The notes: a model not told the origin generated them from the sequence alone. DNA of 58,563 bases from Enterobacter soli ATCC BAA-2102 (GCF_001654845.1 NZ_LXES01000054.1:1-58563); one strand, 5' to 3'; positions 35,579-45,575 are shown, counted from the first letter of the stretch. Program-made: numbers and translations.

Positions 35579-36486
35579 TTAATTATCACAATCTACATCT
35601 TCAAACAATCGAAAACCATTCTTACCATTTATTTTCTGTTGATACAATGCAATATCAGCCCTCCTCATAAGATCATCTTCAGTAAATCCATCATTAGGGT
35701 ATAGAGCCCCACCAATAGTCAGGGAAGATCGTCCAAAAACGCCACTGAAATTTATATCACATCTAACACTACGCAGGAGAAGATTCGCGCACTCAGATAG
35801 TTCCCTCTCCCCTCCGTCAAGGACAATAGCAAATTCGTCACCACCAAATCGAGAAACAAAAGAACTGATAGGACTTATTTTTTTAAGTCAGATGCAATCT
35901 GCATTAGTAACTCATCACCTGCAGAATGGCCTAAGGAATCATTTATTTTTTTAAAATCATCAATATCAATAAAAAGAACACCGGCTTTTTTATTAAATTT
36001 ATTTGCTTTGAAAATAACTTCTCTAAGATGTTTTATTAATGCACGTCTATTTGGCAACCCTGTTAGCGGGTCTGTTTCACTTATAATTTTAAGCTTTTCT
36101 TCTGCTAACACCTGGGATGTTATATTTCTAGAAACACAAAAAACTTTAGTTGTTTTTCCACTGGAATCCAAAACAGGCGTAAGCATGTTATCCCAGTGAG
36201 TTTTACGGCTATCAGGCAAAATACTCATACCTCTGAATCCTGAACATTCACCACTCAGCGCTTTTTTTAAAGCATCTCTCCCCTTCCTGTGAAATGCTTC
36301 TGGAAGCAGTGCTATCCACTCCATGCCGAATTCTGTTTCGTTAATATTTACGCCAAGAGTCTCGCATCCAGAACGATTCATAAAAATCAGGCAGCCAGCT
36401 GTGTCTATGACTTTGATGCAGTCCACACTCAGGTTCAACATATCCGTTAATAGAGCAATTTTTTCATCTTTACATACGGGTTTCAC
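35579..36486 (-). pseudogene. PAS-GGDEF diguanylate cyclase, frameshifted in an A7 tract
   Basis: The first part (35875-36486) holds a PAS domain (DCIKVIDTAGCLIFMNRSG) and the start of GGDEF (DPLTGLPNRRAL, FIDIDDFKKINDSLGHSAGD). It stops at TTAAAAAAATAA. Moving back one base there continues as ISPISSFVSRFGGDEFAIVL through DLMRRADIALYQQK to the stop at 35579-35581. The active-site GGDEF therefore lies only in the shifted part. Either one A has been lost, or the heptamer A AAA AAA allows -1 slippage. Confidence 0.85.
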
Positions 36487-36569
36487 TAGCTTTCCCTCTG
36501 TATTAATTTTCTACCCTAACAATAGGTAATCTAACCATAGTTTGTATAGCCTATGTGAAAAAAAATAAA

Positions 36570-38189
36570 CTAAGGCTGAGTACCGACAACGTAACCTCCC
36601 TTCAGGTTAGTGCTTCTTTCTCTGTACCAATGATAGAAATCAGATGCAGGCATGGGCCGGCCATAATAGTACCCCTGCACGTACGGAACCTGATTTTTAA
36701 TCAGCCAGTCAACCTGATGAGCTGCAGTCACGCCCTCCGCTATTGTGGTAAGTCCCAGTCTCTTGCTGAGGCCAACAATGGAGTCCAGTACTGGCGTATC
36801 CGTTGCGGCCGAAGTCAGGCTGTCGATGAATATTTTGTCAATCTTCAGGTAGTCCACAGGGAGGTTCTGAAGCAGGCTCAGCGAGCTGTAGCCCGTACCG
36901 AAATCATCCAAGGCCACCCGGCAACCTTTCTGACGGAGCTCATGAAGTTTCGCTGACGCCGTCTCTTTGTCCTCAACCAGACTGCGCTCGGTAATTTCCA
37001 GCACCAGTTGAATAGCGGAGTCGAGGGATACCTCCAGTCTCAGGATGTCAGCAGTAAATGACTGGTCCCTAAGGTGAGGAGGTCCGATATTCACACCAAG
37101 ATGGAAGGGGGCTATTACCTTCCAGGCCCTGACATCCTCCTCTATCATATTGAACAGATGTTTCGTCAGGCTGACAATTAGCCCTTCCTCTTCAGCTGCA
37201 CGGATAAAGACCGCGGGTGATATGCTTCTGCCATCGGGACGCTGCCAGCGCATCAGAGCTTCTGTGCCGGAGCAGGCACCTGTCGATGTGTGACAGACCG
37301 GCTGGTAATACACCCTGAATTCACCGTCTGCCATCCCTTTCCTGATTTCATCGGCTAGAGATAATTTTCTTGATTCCCAGTGACGCCACATGTGTAGAAT
37401 GACCAGGGTCAGTAACAAAGACAGGGGGCCCAGGAAGAGCAAATTACGTAGGATGTAATGGAGAAGCGAACGCGGCGGTGTAAAAACCTGAAGTTGTGCC
37501 TGACTCGCAGAAGATCTGTACTCCGCTTTGAACATTTTGGCGTCAGGGGCGATTTTCTTCGGGCCTGAAATAATAGGCCCATCGTTAAACCGAAGGTACT
37601 GAACCGAATGATTATCATCATCGAGGGAATCCAGCAGATCCGTGAAGTACCGTGCGTCCACCACGCTGAATGCCGTCGTCCGTTTGCCGGCGCCGTATGC
37701 GTAGATAACCGCCGCCTGTCCAGGCAGGCTACTGGTACCCTCTGTTGCGATGATTTTCAGCCTGCCAGTAGGGGCTGAAACAGCAACACCGTAAACCGCC
37801 GCGGCATTTAACTGTCTGGTACCGCTCATGGACGAACAGCTTAACATACCATCCCGGATCAGTCCCGTGCTGCGGATATAGGGCGTCAGGGCCCCGTTCT
37901 CCGTCATTTGCTGCAGGATACTTTCACAGGGCTGGGTCGAAAGCCTTGCGGAAACCAAACTCGCCTGGTGAGCAATGGATGTAACGTGATCGATCTGGCT
38001 CATCAGAATGTCCGCCGTCACGTCCATGTCCCTGTTCAACTGGCGATAGGCCATACCTGACGACAGCAGTGTAACCAGGATTCCGGGAGCAAGAATACCG
38101 GTGGCTAATGCCCATTTTCTTAATTTCATTATTCGCTCTGTAAGGTATTTCCATGAATACTCTATCACTTTTTTTTTGAGGGCATTCAT
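36570..38189 (-). CDS. CSS-motif EAL phosphodiesterase
   Basis: The 539-residue protein has an N-terminal helix, a periplasmic CSS domain (LSCSS near residue 118), a second helix (LLFLGPLSLLLTLVILHMW) and a complete EAL domain: GTEALMRW, LGVNIG, LEITERSL, ALDDFGTGYSSLSLLQ, LKIDKIFI, IAEGV, VQGYYYGRPMP. This is the layout of E. coli PdeB/PdeC-type enzymes, which degrade c-di-GMP in response to the redox state of the CSS cysteines. The true start may be the ATG at 38129 (MKLRKWALATG). It is GC-richer than its neighbours. Confidence 0.92.
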   Translation of the reverse strand: MNALKKKVIEYSWKYLTERIMKLRKWALATGILAPGILVTLLSSGMAYRQLNRDMDVTADILMSQIDHVTSIAHQASLVSARLSTQPCESILQQMTENGALTPYIRSTGLIRDGMLSCSSMSGTRQLNAAAVYGVAVSAPTGRLKIIATEGTSSLPGQAAVIYAYGAGKRTTAFSVVDARYFTDLLDSLDDDNHSVQYLRFNDGPIISGPKKIAPDAKMFKAEYRSSASQAQLQVFTPPRSLLHYILRNLLFLGPLSLLLTLVILHMWRHWESRKLSLADEIRKGMADGEFRVYYQPVCHTSTGACSGTEALMRWQRPDGRSISPAVFIRAAEEEGLIVSLTKHLFNMIEEDVRAWKVIAPFHLGVNIGPPHLRDQSFTADILRLEVSLDSAIQLVLEITERSLVEDKETASAKLHELRQKGCRVALDDFGTGYSSLSLLQNLPVDYLKIDKIFIDSLTSAATDTPVLDSIVGLSKRLGLTTIAEGVTAAHQVDWLIKNQVPYVQGYYYGRPMPASDFYHWYRERSTNLKGGYVVGTQP

Positions 38190-38584
38190 TAACCTCTTTT
38201 TGTTTAAGGGTTATTTAAACAGGTCTCGGCAACGGGAGGTTCTCTGTAATGAATATATCCGCAGGATTTCATACGGTAATAATTTTGCTCTGACAGCCTC
38301 AGTGAGACCGTTATCGCCGCAGAAATCTGGCTGCTCCTAACTTCCTCAGGTCATTTTTCAGGTTCATCACAGCCGAACAAGATCCCAATAAGCAGGTAAA
38401 AGAGGGAAAAGCCAAAAAACCGCGAGCCTAATCTGGTATTTCCTCGCACCGGAAAAATATGATTGCCAGAAGAACTCAACCTTATCCATTCCATTATTGA
38501 TGACATCCAGGATAAAAGTATAGACGATCACACTCTGTGCCGGTAAAAGCCGCAAGGGTACCCCCTCTATCCCATAGCCATAAA
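38190..38584. other. Intergenic region
   Basis: I see no gene or clear repeat, only short ORFs without family features. Confidence 0.3.
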
Positions 38585-38935
38585 CTAGCTATTACCGGGA
38601 GAATATCAGCGGGACAAAACTTGACTGCCCGGGACTGGGACGCTTGCTGATGGACAGTACCCGTAATGATATTTTGCTGGTCGAGCAGATAGACCGACTT
38701 ACCCGCCTGAGCAACACCGACTGGATGACGCTGAAAACGCAGTTCGAACAACATGAACTGCGGATTGTTAGCTTTGATGTCCCCACATCATGGCAGGCAC
38801 TGTCAGATAAGGCCCCTTCGCAGGCCGATCATGATCGGCATCAAAAAATTCTGTACTACCGGCAGGTAAAAAGTGAAACCGCAGAGGCAACGGGATACCG
38901 TTTGTCTCAGGTATGTTGTATTCAAGCGTAGTATC
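38585..38935 (+). pseudogene. Serine recombinase (resolvase) fragment
   Basis: The frame reads YYRENISGTKLDCPGLGRLL, DILLVEQIDRLTRLSNTDW and RIVSFDVPTSWQAL, the middle part of a resolvase catalytic domain. The N-terminal Ser region and the DNA-binding domain are missing. Confidence 0.7.
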
Positions 38936-39095
38936 AACGGCAGTAAAGAACCAAAGGCAGGTTTTTTTATTGCACTGATTGCTGATAATTAAGGAATACT
39001 TTTCAGCATAAGTAACAGAAAATACAATAGATTTTAAAACAGAAAAGGATACAAAGCATGAAATGCCCGGATATCTGTCTGACAGGTGATTTTTA

Positions 39096-40037
39096 ATGAT
39101 TTCAGCAGCAACCGGAGCGATAGCTTCCGATAAACATAACCTCCCGGGATACGTTCAGGGCGCAGATGTCATTCAGGTCAATACCACCCGATAACATCGG
39201 TGATGTGGTCTATGAGCAGGTAAAAAGCAAACGATCGGTCAGGCAATTACATATGTCTGTTCTTGTTCCCCGGAATGATAAGTTGAAGCCTGCCATCATC
39301 TACTTTCCCGGCGGAGGTTCACCACGGCTGAACACGACAAGTTCATTGAGATGCGCATGGCTCTGGCCAGCGCTGGCTATGTCGTTGCAGCAGCAGAATA
39401 CCTGACAATTCCCGACACCTTTCCGGCACCGGTTGTGGATGCCAAAGCTGCGGTAAGATACCTTCGTCAGCATGCTGCTGACTATGGTATTGACCCCGGA
39501 CGTATCGGAGTACTGGGCGATTCTGCCGGAGTATGGCTGGCCCAGATGCTTGGGACAACCAATGGTGATAAGTCTTTTGATAAAGGTGATTTTCTCAGTC
39601 AGCCCTCTGATGTTCAGGCCGTCGCCACGCTTTATGGAATTTCTGACCTGCACAACATAGGTGAGGGATTCCCGGAGGATATACAGAAAGTTCATCAGTC
39701 CCCGGCTGTAACTGAAGCTCTGCTGGTTAATGGTGCGGCCTTCAGAGATTTTGCTGGCGCCTCCATCACATCCACACCGCAGAAAATCCTAAGCGCGAGC
39801 CCCGTCGGACATCTTGGCGGACGCAAGCCTCCCTTCCTGATTATGCATGGTAGTAAGGATACTCTGGTATCACCTGAGCAGAGTGCTCAGCTTTATAACG
39901 CTCTCAGGAAATCGGGGGATTGCGCAGACTATGTGCTTGTTGACGGGGCTGAACATGGCGATTATCACTGGTACCAGCCAGTGGTCATCAACAGAGTTGT
40001 TGACTGGTTCCGCCGGACGCTGGGCACTCCAAGGTAA
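39096..40037 (+). pseudogene. Alpha/beta hydrolase, frameshifted twice
   Basis: Three overlapping frames together spell one esterase: HNLPGYVQGADVIQV (frame ending 39196), PDNIGDVVYEQVKSK to IIYFPGGG (frame from 39166), then from about 39318 TTAEHDKFIEMRMALASAGY to the stop at 40037. The oxyanion region (YFPGGG), nucleophile elbow (GVLGDSAG), Asp (GSKDTLVSPEQS) and His (AEHGDYHW) are all present. One base is missing near 39318 and another shift lies near 39185. The largest open part, 39351-40037, lacks the oxyanion loop. Confidence 0.75.
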
Positions 40038-40340
40038 ATGGCAGCCAGACCAGGTCCTGTATCCTCAGACGACCATTGAGTTACTGGAGCAGGGTGGCTT
40101 CATCCCGGGGCAACGATAACCCCCCCCCCGGGGCTGTGCACCTCTCAACAGACATGCATCAGAATGGGCAGTATCAGCAGGCGCCCGGCATAAGCGATAT
40201 AGAAGAAGTGGTGGGGCATAAAACGCGCGGTGCCTAATGGGCAGAGCTTGGCGCTGTGATATGGCCATCAGGGGGAAAAACAGCGTGTCAGCCGGCAGAC
40301 TCAGCAGATACGACACCCCGTTCAGTTCGCGCACCGTTCG
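40036..40340. pseudogene. Second, degenerate copy of the YmgB-like and traX 3' ends
   Basis: Plus-strand GKWQPDQVLYPQTTIELLEQ at 40036-40105 parallels GKWEPEQVLYLQMAIDLLER of the gene ending at 28001, and the following 200 bases parallel the 3' end of traX (ATCAGGATAAGCAG... at 28037; ATCAGAATGGGCAG... here). Frameshifts make it non-functional. It adjoins the hydrolase stop codon exactly. Confidence 0.75.
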
Positions 40341-40695
40341 CTCGAGAACAACTGAAAATTTTGGCGGATTCCCACTTACAACCCGATTTGCAACCGCTCA
40401 GGTAGCGCAATATCCGATTTAATTTTCAATGGTCAGTTATTTTGCCCTTAAACATTGTACATAAGTACACTTTTCAATATTTTATTCATTTATAATTGTT
40501 AATTATAAAACTAAATTCCAATAACTATTCATAATTTATATTTATTTGTTAATTTTTTACTTTTTTATTGGTCATTTTTTTTGATTTAGTTGTTCAGTGA
40601 TATGCAATTTTCATCTCGCTGAATGGGGCGTAGCATTCGACGCATCGACGAAACACCGCGATATCATCTATTCATCACAAGAGAGAAAAGCGATC
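40341..40695. promoter_or_regulatory. AT-rich regulatory region of the transport island, with operator candidate 40454-40471
   Basis: No gene is seen. ATTGTACA-TA-AGTACACT at 40454-40471 is an imperfect palindrome that closely resembles the perfect palindrome at 46572-46597. The long AT-rich stretch that follows could hold the promoter. Confidence 0.5.
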
Positions 40696-40953
40696 ATGCG
40701 TATCACTGCCCTGCATGCCATTTGTGCCTCTGCATTGCTGCTACTTTCCCATGCCTCTTTTGGCGCCAGCGAAGTACAAAACGCCAACGGCCACCACATT
40801 GTGGGCCAGATTTCCTTATTCGGTGCCAGCACCGTTGACGACGCAGTTCGCGCACTGGCATACAAAGCCGATGCTGCGGGCGCACCGTACTTTAAAACCG
40901 TCGCTGTCGGCGGAAAAAACAAACTGTTTGCCAGCGCTGAATTACTGAAATAA
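40696..40953 (+). CDS. DUF1471 (YhcN/BhsA-type) periplasmic protein
   Basis: The 85-residue protein has a signal peptide (MRITALHAICASALLLLSHASFGA) and the DUF1471 fold: HIVGQISLFGASTVDDAVRALAYKADAAGAPYFKTVAVGG. Such proteins are stress or metal-responsive periplasmic factors. It is followed after 25 bases by the solute-binding protein and is likely in the same operon. Confidence 0.85.
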   Translation: MRITALHAICASALLLLSHASFGASEVQNANGHHIVGQISLFGASTVDDAVRALAYKADAAGAPYFKTVAVGGKNKLFASAELLK

Positions 40954-40978
40954 CCACCCAACCGAGAAGGGAAATACG

Positions 40979-42088
40979 ATGTTAATTGCCAAAAATCAGG
41001 TCCGCGTTGCGGTACTGGTACTGTCTGCCTCTGTCTCCACCTCATGGGCGGCGGTTTCACCAGAAACGCAAACTCTTGACCAGCTCTACCAAAGTGCGCT
41101 GAAAGAGGGGGGAGAAGTGGTGGTTTATGCCGGTGGTGATACCCCCGGTCAGCAGGACGGTATTAAACAGGCGTTCGAAAAGCAGTTTCCTGGTGTCAAA
41201 CTGAATGTCATCGTCGACTACAGCAAGTTCCACGATGCGCGTATTGATAACCAGCTGGCGACGCACTCCCTGGTGCCGGATGTGGTTCAGCTGCAAACCT
41301 TGCAGGATTACCCGCGCTGGAAAAAAGAGGGTGTGCTGCTGGATTACAAACCGGCGGGCTGGGACAAAATCTGGCCAGCATTCCGTGATAACGATGGCGC
41401 GTGGACTGGGGTGTTTGTCGATGCCTTCTCGAACGTAGTCAACACGCGCGGATTGACGCCGGAGCAATGGCCGCGTGAAGCGCAGGATTACCTGAAGCCG
41501 GCGCTGAAAGACAAAATCGTCCTGACCTGGCCGAACGACGATGATGCGGTACTGTTCTGGTTTAAACAGACGGTGGATAAATATGGCTGGGAATATGTCG
41601 CGAAGCTGAAAGCACAGAACCCGATAATGGTGCGCGGCACGCAGGCACCTGCCGATGATGTCGAAAGTGGCAAAGCGCTGGCGACCTTCTCTACCGACGG
41701 CAGCCTGGCGGTTGATGACAAAGCAAACTCGCGCTTTGTGCTACCGCAGCACGATCCGTTCGTCTCCTGGGCGCAGCGCGCAGCTATCTTCAAAACGGCT
41801 AAACACCCGGTAGCGGCGAAGCTGTATCTTAACTGGTTGCTGGATAAAAACACCCAATCCAGCGTCTGGTATATGTGGTCGGTGCGTACCGATGTCGCGC
41901 CAGTGAAGGGCTACAAACATATCTGGGAATATAAGAATACCGATCCGCAGGCGTTCGCCAAATTTATGAGCGATCGGGCGGCGGTAGAACGCTTCCGCTC
42001 GCAAATTACGCTCTATTTTGGCGAAGTAACGGGTGAACCGTCTCCTGGCTGGCCAGGTCTGCATCCGACGCAGGCGCTGGCACACTAA
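40979..42088 (+). CDS. ABC-type periplasmic solute-binding protein, orphan
   Basis: The 369-residue protein has a signal peptide ending SVSTSWA and the bacterial solute-binding fold of the iron/thiamine/putrescine type (EGGEVVVYAGGDTPGQQDGI, FEKQFPGVKLNVIVDYS, VVQLQTLQDYPRWKKEGVL). No ABC permease or ATPase gene accompanies it. With the Fur-boxed receptor nearby, a ferric or metal-complex ligand is plausible. A terminator follows at 42106-42142. Confidence 0.85.
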   Translation: MLIAKNQVRVAVLVLSASVSTSWAAVSPETQTLDQLYQSALKEGGEVVVYAGGDTPGQQDGIKQAFEKQFPGVKLNVIVDYSKFHDARIDNQLATHSLVPDVVQLQTLQDYPRWKKEGVLLDYKPAGWDKIWPAFRDNDGAWTGVFVDAFSNVVNTRGLTPEQWPREAQDYLKPALKDKIVLTWPNDDDAVLFWFKQTVDKYGWEYVAKLKAQNPIMVRGTQAPADDVESGKALATFSTDGSLAVDDKANSRFVLPQHDPFVSWAQRAAIFKTAKHPVAAKLYLNWLLDKNTQSSVWYMWSVRTDVAPVKGYKHIWEYKNTDPQAFAKFMSDRAAVERFRSQITLYFGEVTGEPSPGWPGLHPTQALAH

Positions 42089-42105
42089 CATCGTGCCGTA
42101 TTACC

Positions 42106-42142
42106 AACAGGCAGTGGCTTTTATCGCTATTGCCTGTTTTTT
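42106..42142 (+). terminator. Rho-independent terminator after the solute-binding protein
   Basis: AACAGGCA pairs with TGCCTGTT and is followed by TTTTTT. Confidence 0.75.
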
Positions 42143-42224
42143 ATTTCCACACTATGCTCCGACGCAGCGCGGCAGAATACAGTATCATCAGGCGGCGTGG
42201 AGGTTGTTATTTCAGGAAATGGTT

Positions 42225-42782
42225 ATGTCGCAGTCAAAAAGTGAAGTTACAAAAGAGAAAATTATCCGTGCTGCAACGCAAGTGATCCGCCGCGATGGAT
42301 TGCAGGCTTGTACGCATCGTGCCGTTGCCGAAGAAGCGGGCGTGTCGCTCGGCACAACCACTTACCAGTTTCGCACGCTGGATGATCTGCTGACGGCGGT
42401 GATGCAGTTGGCGATTGATGAATTTAGCGACAGCACTCGCCGCTGGCTGCAGCTCAATGCCTCGGGCGCGACGGAAGATATCCTCACCCGCTTTGTGATG
42501 TGGACGCTGAGCGAGCGCTCGCGGCTTAGCACGGAATATGAACTGTTTGTCGCGGCAGTATCCCGCCCGTTGCTGCGGCCCTGCGCGATGAACTGGCTGC
42601 ACGAGCATGAAACGCTACTGATTGAGTTTTTACACTTGCCGCCGGAAAAAGCCCGCGCAGCCGTTTCGTTTATCGACGCTTGGTTGATGCGCGGCATTCT
42701 CGATGAGCCGGAAACGGTGCTGCTAGAAGAACTGATCCGCACCGTATTCCGCGCTATTGTTACCGCCCCGCAAGCGAGATAA
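42225..42782 (+). CDS. TetR/AcrR-family regulator
   Basis: The 185-residue protein has an N-terminal TetR helix-turn-helix (EKIIRAATQVIRRDGLQACTHRAVAEEAGVSLGTTTYQF) and a helical ligand domain. The ATG at 42225 is preceded by AGGA at 7 bases; an ATG at 42219 is too close to it. It is convergent with the TonB receptor. It is the best candidate to bind the related palindromes at 40454 and 46572, at the two edges of the island. Confidence 0.88.
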   Translation: MSQSKSEVTKEKIIRAATQVIRRDGLQACTHRAVAEEAGVSLGTTTYQFRTLDDLLTAVMQLAIDEFSDSTRRWLQLNASGATEDILTRFVMWTLSERSRLSTEYELFVAAVSRPLLRPCAMNWLHEHETLLIEFLHLPPEKARAAVSFIDAWLMRGILDEPETVLLEELIRTVFRAIVTAPQAR

Positions 42783-42803
42783 ACCGCTTGCGGGTTGCTA
42801 TCA

Positions 42804-44897
42804 TCAGAAAGTGTAGTTGAGCGACAACCAATAGTTGCGACCAGGTGTGACATAGCCGGTGGTTGAGGCCTGCGTCTGGAAATAATCCCCGGCATACATG
42901 CTGTTGCGGCCCGACTGATAGAGCTGCACGGCCGAGAAGTCTTTATCTAACAGGTTGTTGATGGTGCCGTTGACCGTCAGCTGCGGCGTAATGCGGTACG
43001 ACGCGCCCATGTTCACCACCGTCCATGCTTTCAAGTAAGCGCCGCGATCGTCGTACACCTCTTTTTCAACTGCACTGAGGTTATTGACATTGCTGGTATA
43101 ACGCGGCGTTTTGCCGTGATATTCCGCCGCTACCCAGGAGGTTAACGCCGCACTCATCTGCCATGACAACCTGGCGTTAGCCATATGACGTGCAGTATTA
43201 GTCAGCGGTGCGCCCGGATTATCGCCGCCGCGCTGTTTGCTGTCGGTCCAGGTGTAATTCAGGTTCATAGTCAGTTCCGGGATCACTACCGGGAACGAGG
43301 TGGCGAACTCAATACCCTGGTTAATCGCTTTGCCAACATTACGGTAGGAATAAGTGGAATCGTCGAGGGTTTCGCTTTCAATGGCATTGCGGAAATTGCT
43401 GATAAAGCCGGTAATATTGGCTTTCACCTTGCTGGCATTCTCGTAATAGAGGCCGGTTTCGTAGTTAACGCTGGTTTCCGGTTTCAGGTCCGGGTTGCCA
43501 ATGGTGGTGACCAGGCCATTACCGGCCACGCCGCTGACGCCGTTGTGCAACTGGCTCAGCGACGGTGTTTTATACCCGGTGCTGACGCCGCCTTTCACCG
43601 TCCAGTCGTCGAACATATTCCACACCAGATAGGCGCGTGGGCTGACGTGGCTGCCAAAACTGTCGTGTTTCTCATAACGCGCGCCCCATGTCAGCGAGAG
43701 CGGGTCGAGGATCTGCCAGTCATCTTCGGTAAACAGTGCCCACGATTGCTGGCGGAATGTCTCGCCGCTGTTCGCCAGCACGATACCATCTTTCAAACGC
43801 GCATCCCAGTATTCCCCACCGACGGTTAACAGATGATCGGTGCCAATCGGCGCCACCAGGCTGGTGTTGAACAGCGTATTGTTATTTTTTAGCTGGCGAT
43901 CCTGGCCGATCAGGTTGCTGTTGGCGCTCGACAGTGTCCGTGCCGTCAGCAGGCGGCCTTTGTTTTCCGTTACCGCATACGAGAGGCTGGAACTCCAGCG
44001 ACCAATGCCGAGATCGCTGTCATGCCCAATCACAACTTTGTTGCGCTGGTAGCGCAGTTGTTTACGGTAGCCGCCGCCACTGGTGCCAACCGGGCCAAGC
44101 TGACTATCTCGGTTATCGTACTGCTGCTGTGAGGTTTCACCGTCAATCCACAAGGTATTTTTGTCGCTGGTGTGGTAGTCCAGTCTGCCGCCGACAGTGT
44201 AGTTGTCACTTTTGGTCGGGTAGGGGACGCGCGTGTTGGCACCGCTATCACTCAGGCTGGTGACGCTCGATCCCTGGCGATGCTCAAAGTTACCGCGCAT
44301 CGCCAGATCCAGTTTGTCCTGGATCAACGTACCGCTGGTGTACATGCCCACGGTTGAACTGTCACCCCATTTGCTGTGCTCTTGTAGCGCGTGCGAGAGA
44401 TTGATGCCACCGTGCCAGTTGTCGGTATTTTTCTTGGTGATAATGTTGATCACACCACCCATGGCATCAGAGCCGTACAGCGTTGACATCGGGCCGCGGA
44501 TCACCTCAATGTGATCGATGGCTGACAGCGGCGGCATCATGGCGGTATTAAGGGTATCAAAACCATTCGGCGTGGTATCCGCGCTGGCATTCTGCCGCAC
44601 ACCATCAATTAGGATCAGCGTGTAACTACTTGGCATGCCGCGAATCGAAATATCCAGTCCGCCGGTTTTACCTGTTCCGCCGCGGACATCTACACCTTCC
44701 ACGCCGCTTAAAGCTTCCCCGAGATCGCTGTAGCTCTTTGTGGCCAGCTCCTGCTGGTTAATCACCGAAATCGACGCTGGCGCGTTGGTTATTTTTTGCT
44801 CATAACCACTGGCGGTGACCACGATGGTATCATCCTGAGCGAATGCAGGCAGTACCACAGCAATAAGAATCGCGGTGGCGAGATTATTTTTTTTCAT
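42804..44897 (-). CDS. TonB-dependent outer-membrane receptor (CirA/FepA-like)
   Basis: The 697-residue protein begins MKKNNLATAILIAVVLPAFA (signal peptide), then the TonB box DDTIVVTASG, a plug domain (GVEGVDVRGGTGKTGGLDIS, VIRGPMSTLYGSDAMGGVIN) and a 22-strand barrel ending in LNYTF. I chose the start at 44897 because it gives a clean signal peptide. A Fur box lies 72 bases upstream, so iron limitation should induce it. The ligand is probably a catecholate siderophore or related compound, by family resemblance. Confidence 0.92.
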   Translation of the reverse strand: MKKNNLATAILIAVVLPAFAQDDTIVVTASGYEQKITNAPASISVINQQELATKSYSDLGEALSGVEGVDVRGGTGKTGGLDISIRGMPSSYTLILIDGVRQNASADTTPNGFDTLNTAMMPPLSAIDHIEVIRGPMSTLYGSDAMGGVINIITKKNTDNWHGGINLSHALQEHSKWGDSSTVGMYTSGTLIQDKLDLAMRGNFEHRQGSSVTSLSDSGANTRVPYPTKSDNYTVGGRLDYHTSDKNTLWIDGETSQQQYDNRDSQLGPVGTSGGGYRKQLRYQRNKVVIGHDSDLGIGRWSSSLSYAVTENKGRLLTARTLSSANSNLIGQDRQLKNNNTLFNTSLVAPIGTDHLLTVGGEYWDARLKDGIVLANSGETFRQQSWALFTEDDWQILDPLSLTWGARYEKHDSFGSHVSPRAYLVWNMFDDWTVKGGVSTGYKTPSLSQLHNGVSGVAGNGLVTTIGNPDLKPETSVNYETGLYYENASKVKANITGFISNFRNAIESETLDDSTYSYRNVGKAINQGIEFATSFPVVIPELTMNLNYTWTDSKQRGGDNPGAPLTNTARHMANARLSWQMSAALTSWVAAEYHGKTPRYTSNVNNLSAVEKEVYDDRGAYLKAWTVVNMGASYRITPQLTVNGTINNLLDKDFSAVQLYQSGRNSMYAGDYFQTQASTTGYVTPGRNYWLSLNYTF

Positions 44898-44968
44898 ATC
44901 AAATCCGTTGAGTAAATAAGAAAAACGCGTAACTACGATAATCAACGGAAGTTAAACGAATTGTTAAC

Positions 44969-44987
44969 GATAATGAGAATGATTTGC
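44969..44987. promoter_or_regulatory. Fur box upstream of the TonB receptor
   Basis: GATAATGAGAATGATTTGC matches 15 of 19 positions of the classical Fur consensus, with the left half nearly perfect. Confidence 0.75.
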
Positions 44988-45135
44988 GTCAATGATATTT
45001 AATTGGTTATTTTTTTTGCATTGTTTTTTTTGGGAATAAAGTAGAGCGCAGGGAGTATACCCTGAGAAATAATGTGGAAAACTGCATGTCACCGACGGCA
45101 TAAAATATGCCGCTGGTGATATTAACTGCCGCCGA

Positions 45136-45570
45136 TTAGCGCCAGTCAGAGTTCGCCATCACGGAATATTTTCCGCAACCGAGGAACAACAGCACCACCG
45201 ACATCATGACGTAAAACATCAGATCTTCAATAGCCCAAGCACCAACTTCGTTTATATGGAACGTATTACCGATATCAGCCAGTAGCCAGGCAACGATCAT
45301 CGTACCAATGACGGTGATGGCTGACAGGCGGCAACAAATACCGAGAATAATCAGAATGGGAGCTACCACTTCACCAAGATAAATACCGTAACCAATAAAT
45401 GACGGAACGCCATGCTCGCTAAGCATGTCCAAGATGAAGCCGATCCCGGAATGGATTTTATGCCAGCCGTGAAAAATTAATAAACCGCCAAGCGTAAGCC
45501 GTAATATAAGTGCGGCAGCATCAGTATTATAAAGCCACTTATTTAAATTCACATGTAAATCCTTCAACAT
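45136..45570 (-). CDS. DoxX-family membrane protein
   Basis: The 144-residue protein has four hydrophobic helices with the DoxX pattern (AALILRLTLGGLLIFHGWHKI, HGVPSFIGYGIYLGEVVAPI). It starts 5 bases after the MFS gene stop, so the two form an operon. DoxX proteins are quinone or thiosulfate-linked membrane proteins with poorly known roles. Confidence 0.85.
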   Translation of the reverse strand: MLKDLHVNLNKWLYNTDAAALILRLTLGGLLIFHGWHKIHSGIGFILDMLSEHGVPSFIGYGIYLGEVVAPILIILGICCRLSAITVIGTMIVAWLLADIGNTFHINEVGAWAIEDLMFYVMMSVVLLFLGCGKYSVMANSDWR

Positions 45571-45575
45571 TTCAA

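Noticed and set aside
40120..40129. C10 homopolymer as a phase-variation switch
   Set aside because: It lies in a degenerate pseudogene region with nothing to switch; slippage or sequencing error is simpler.
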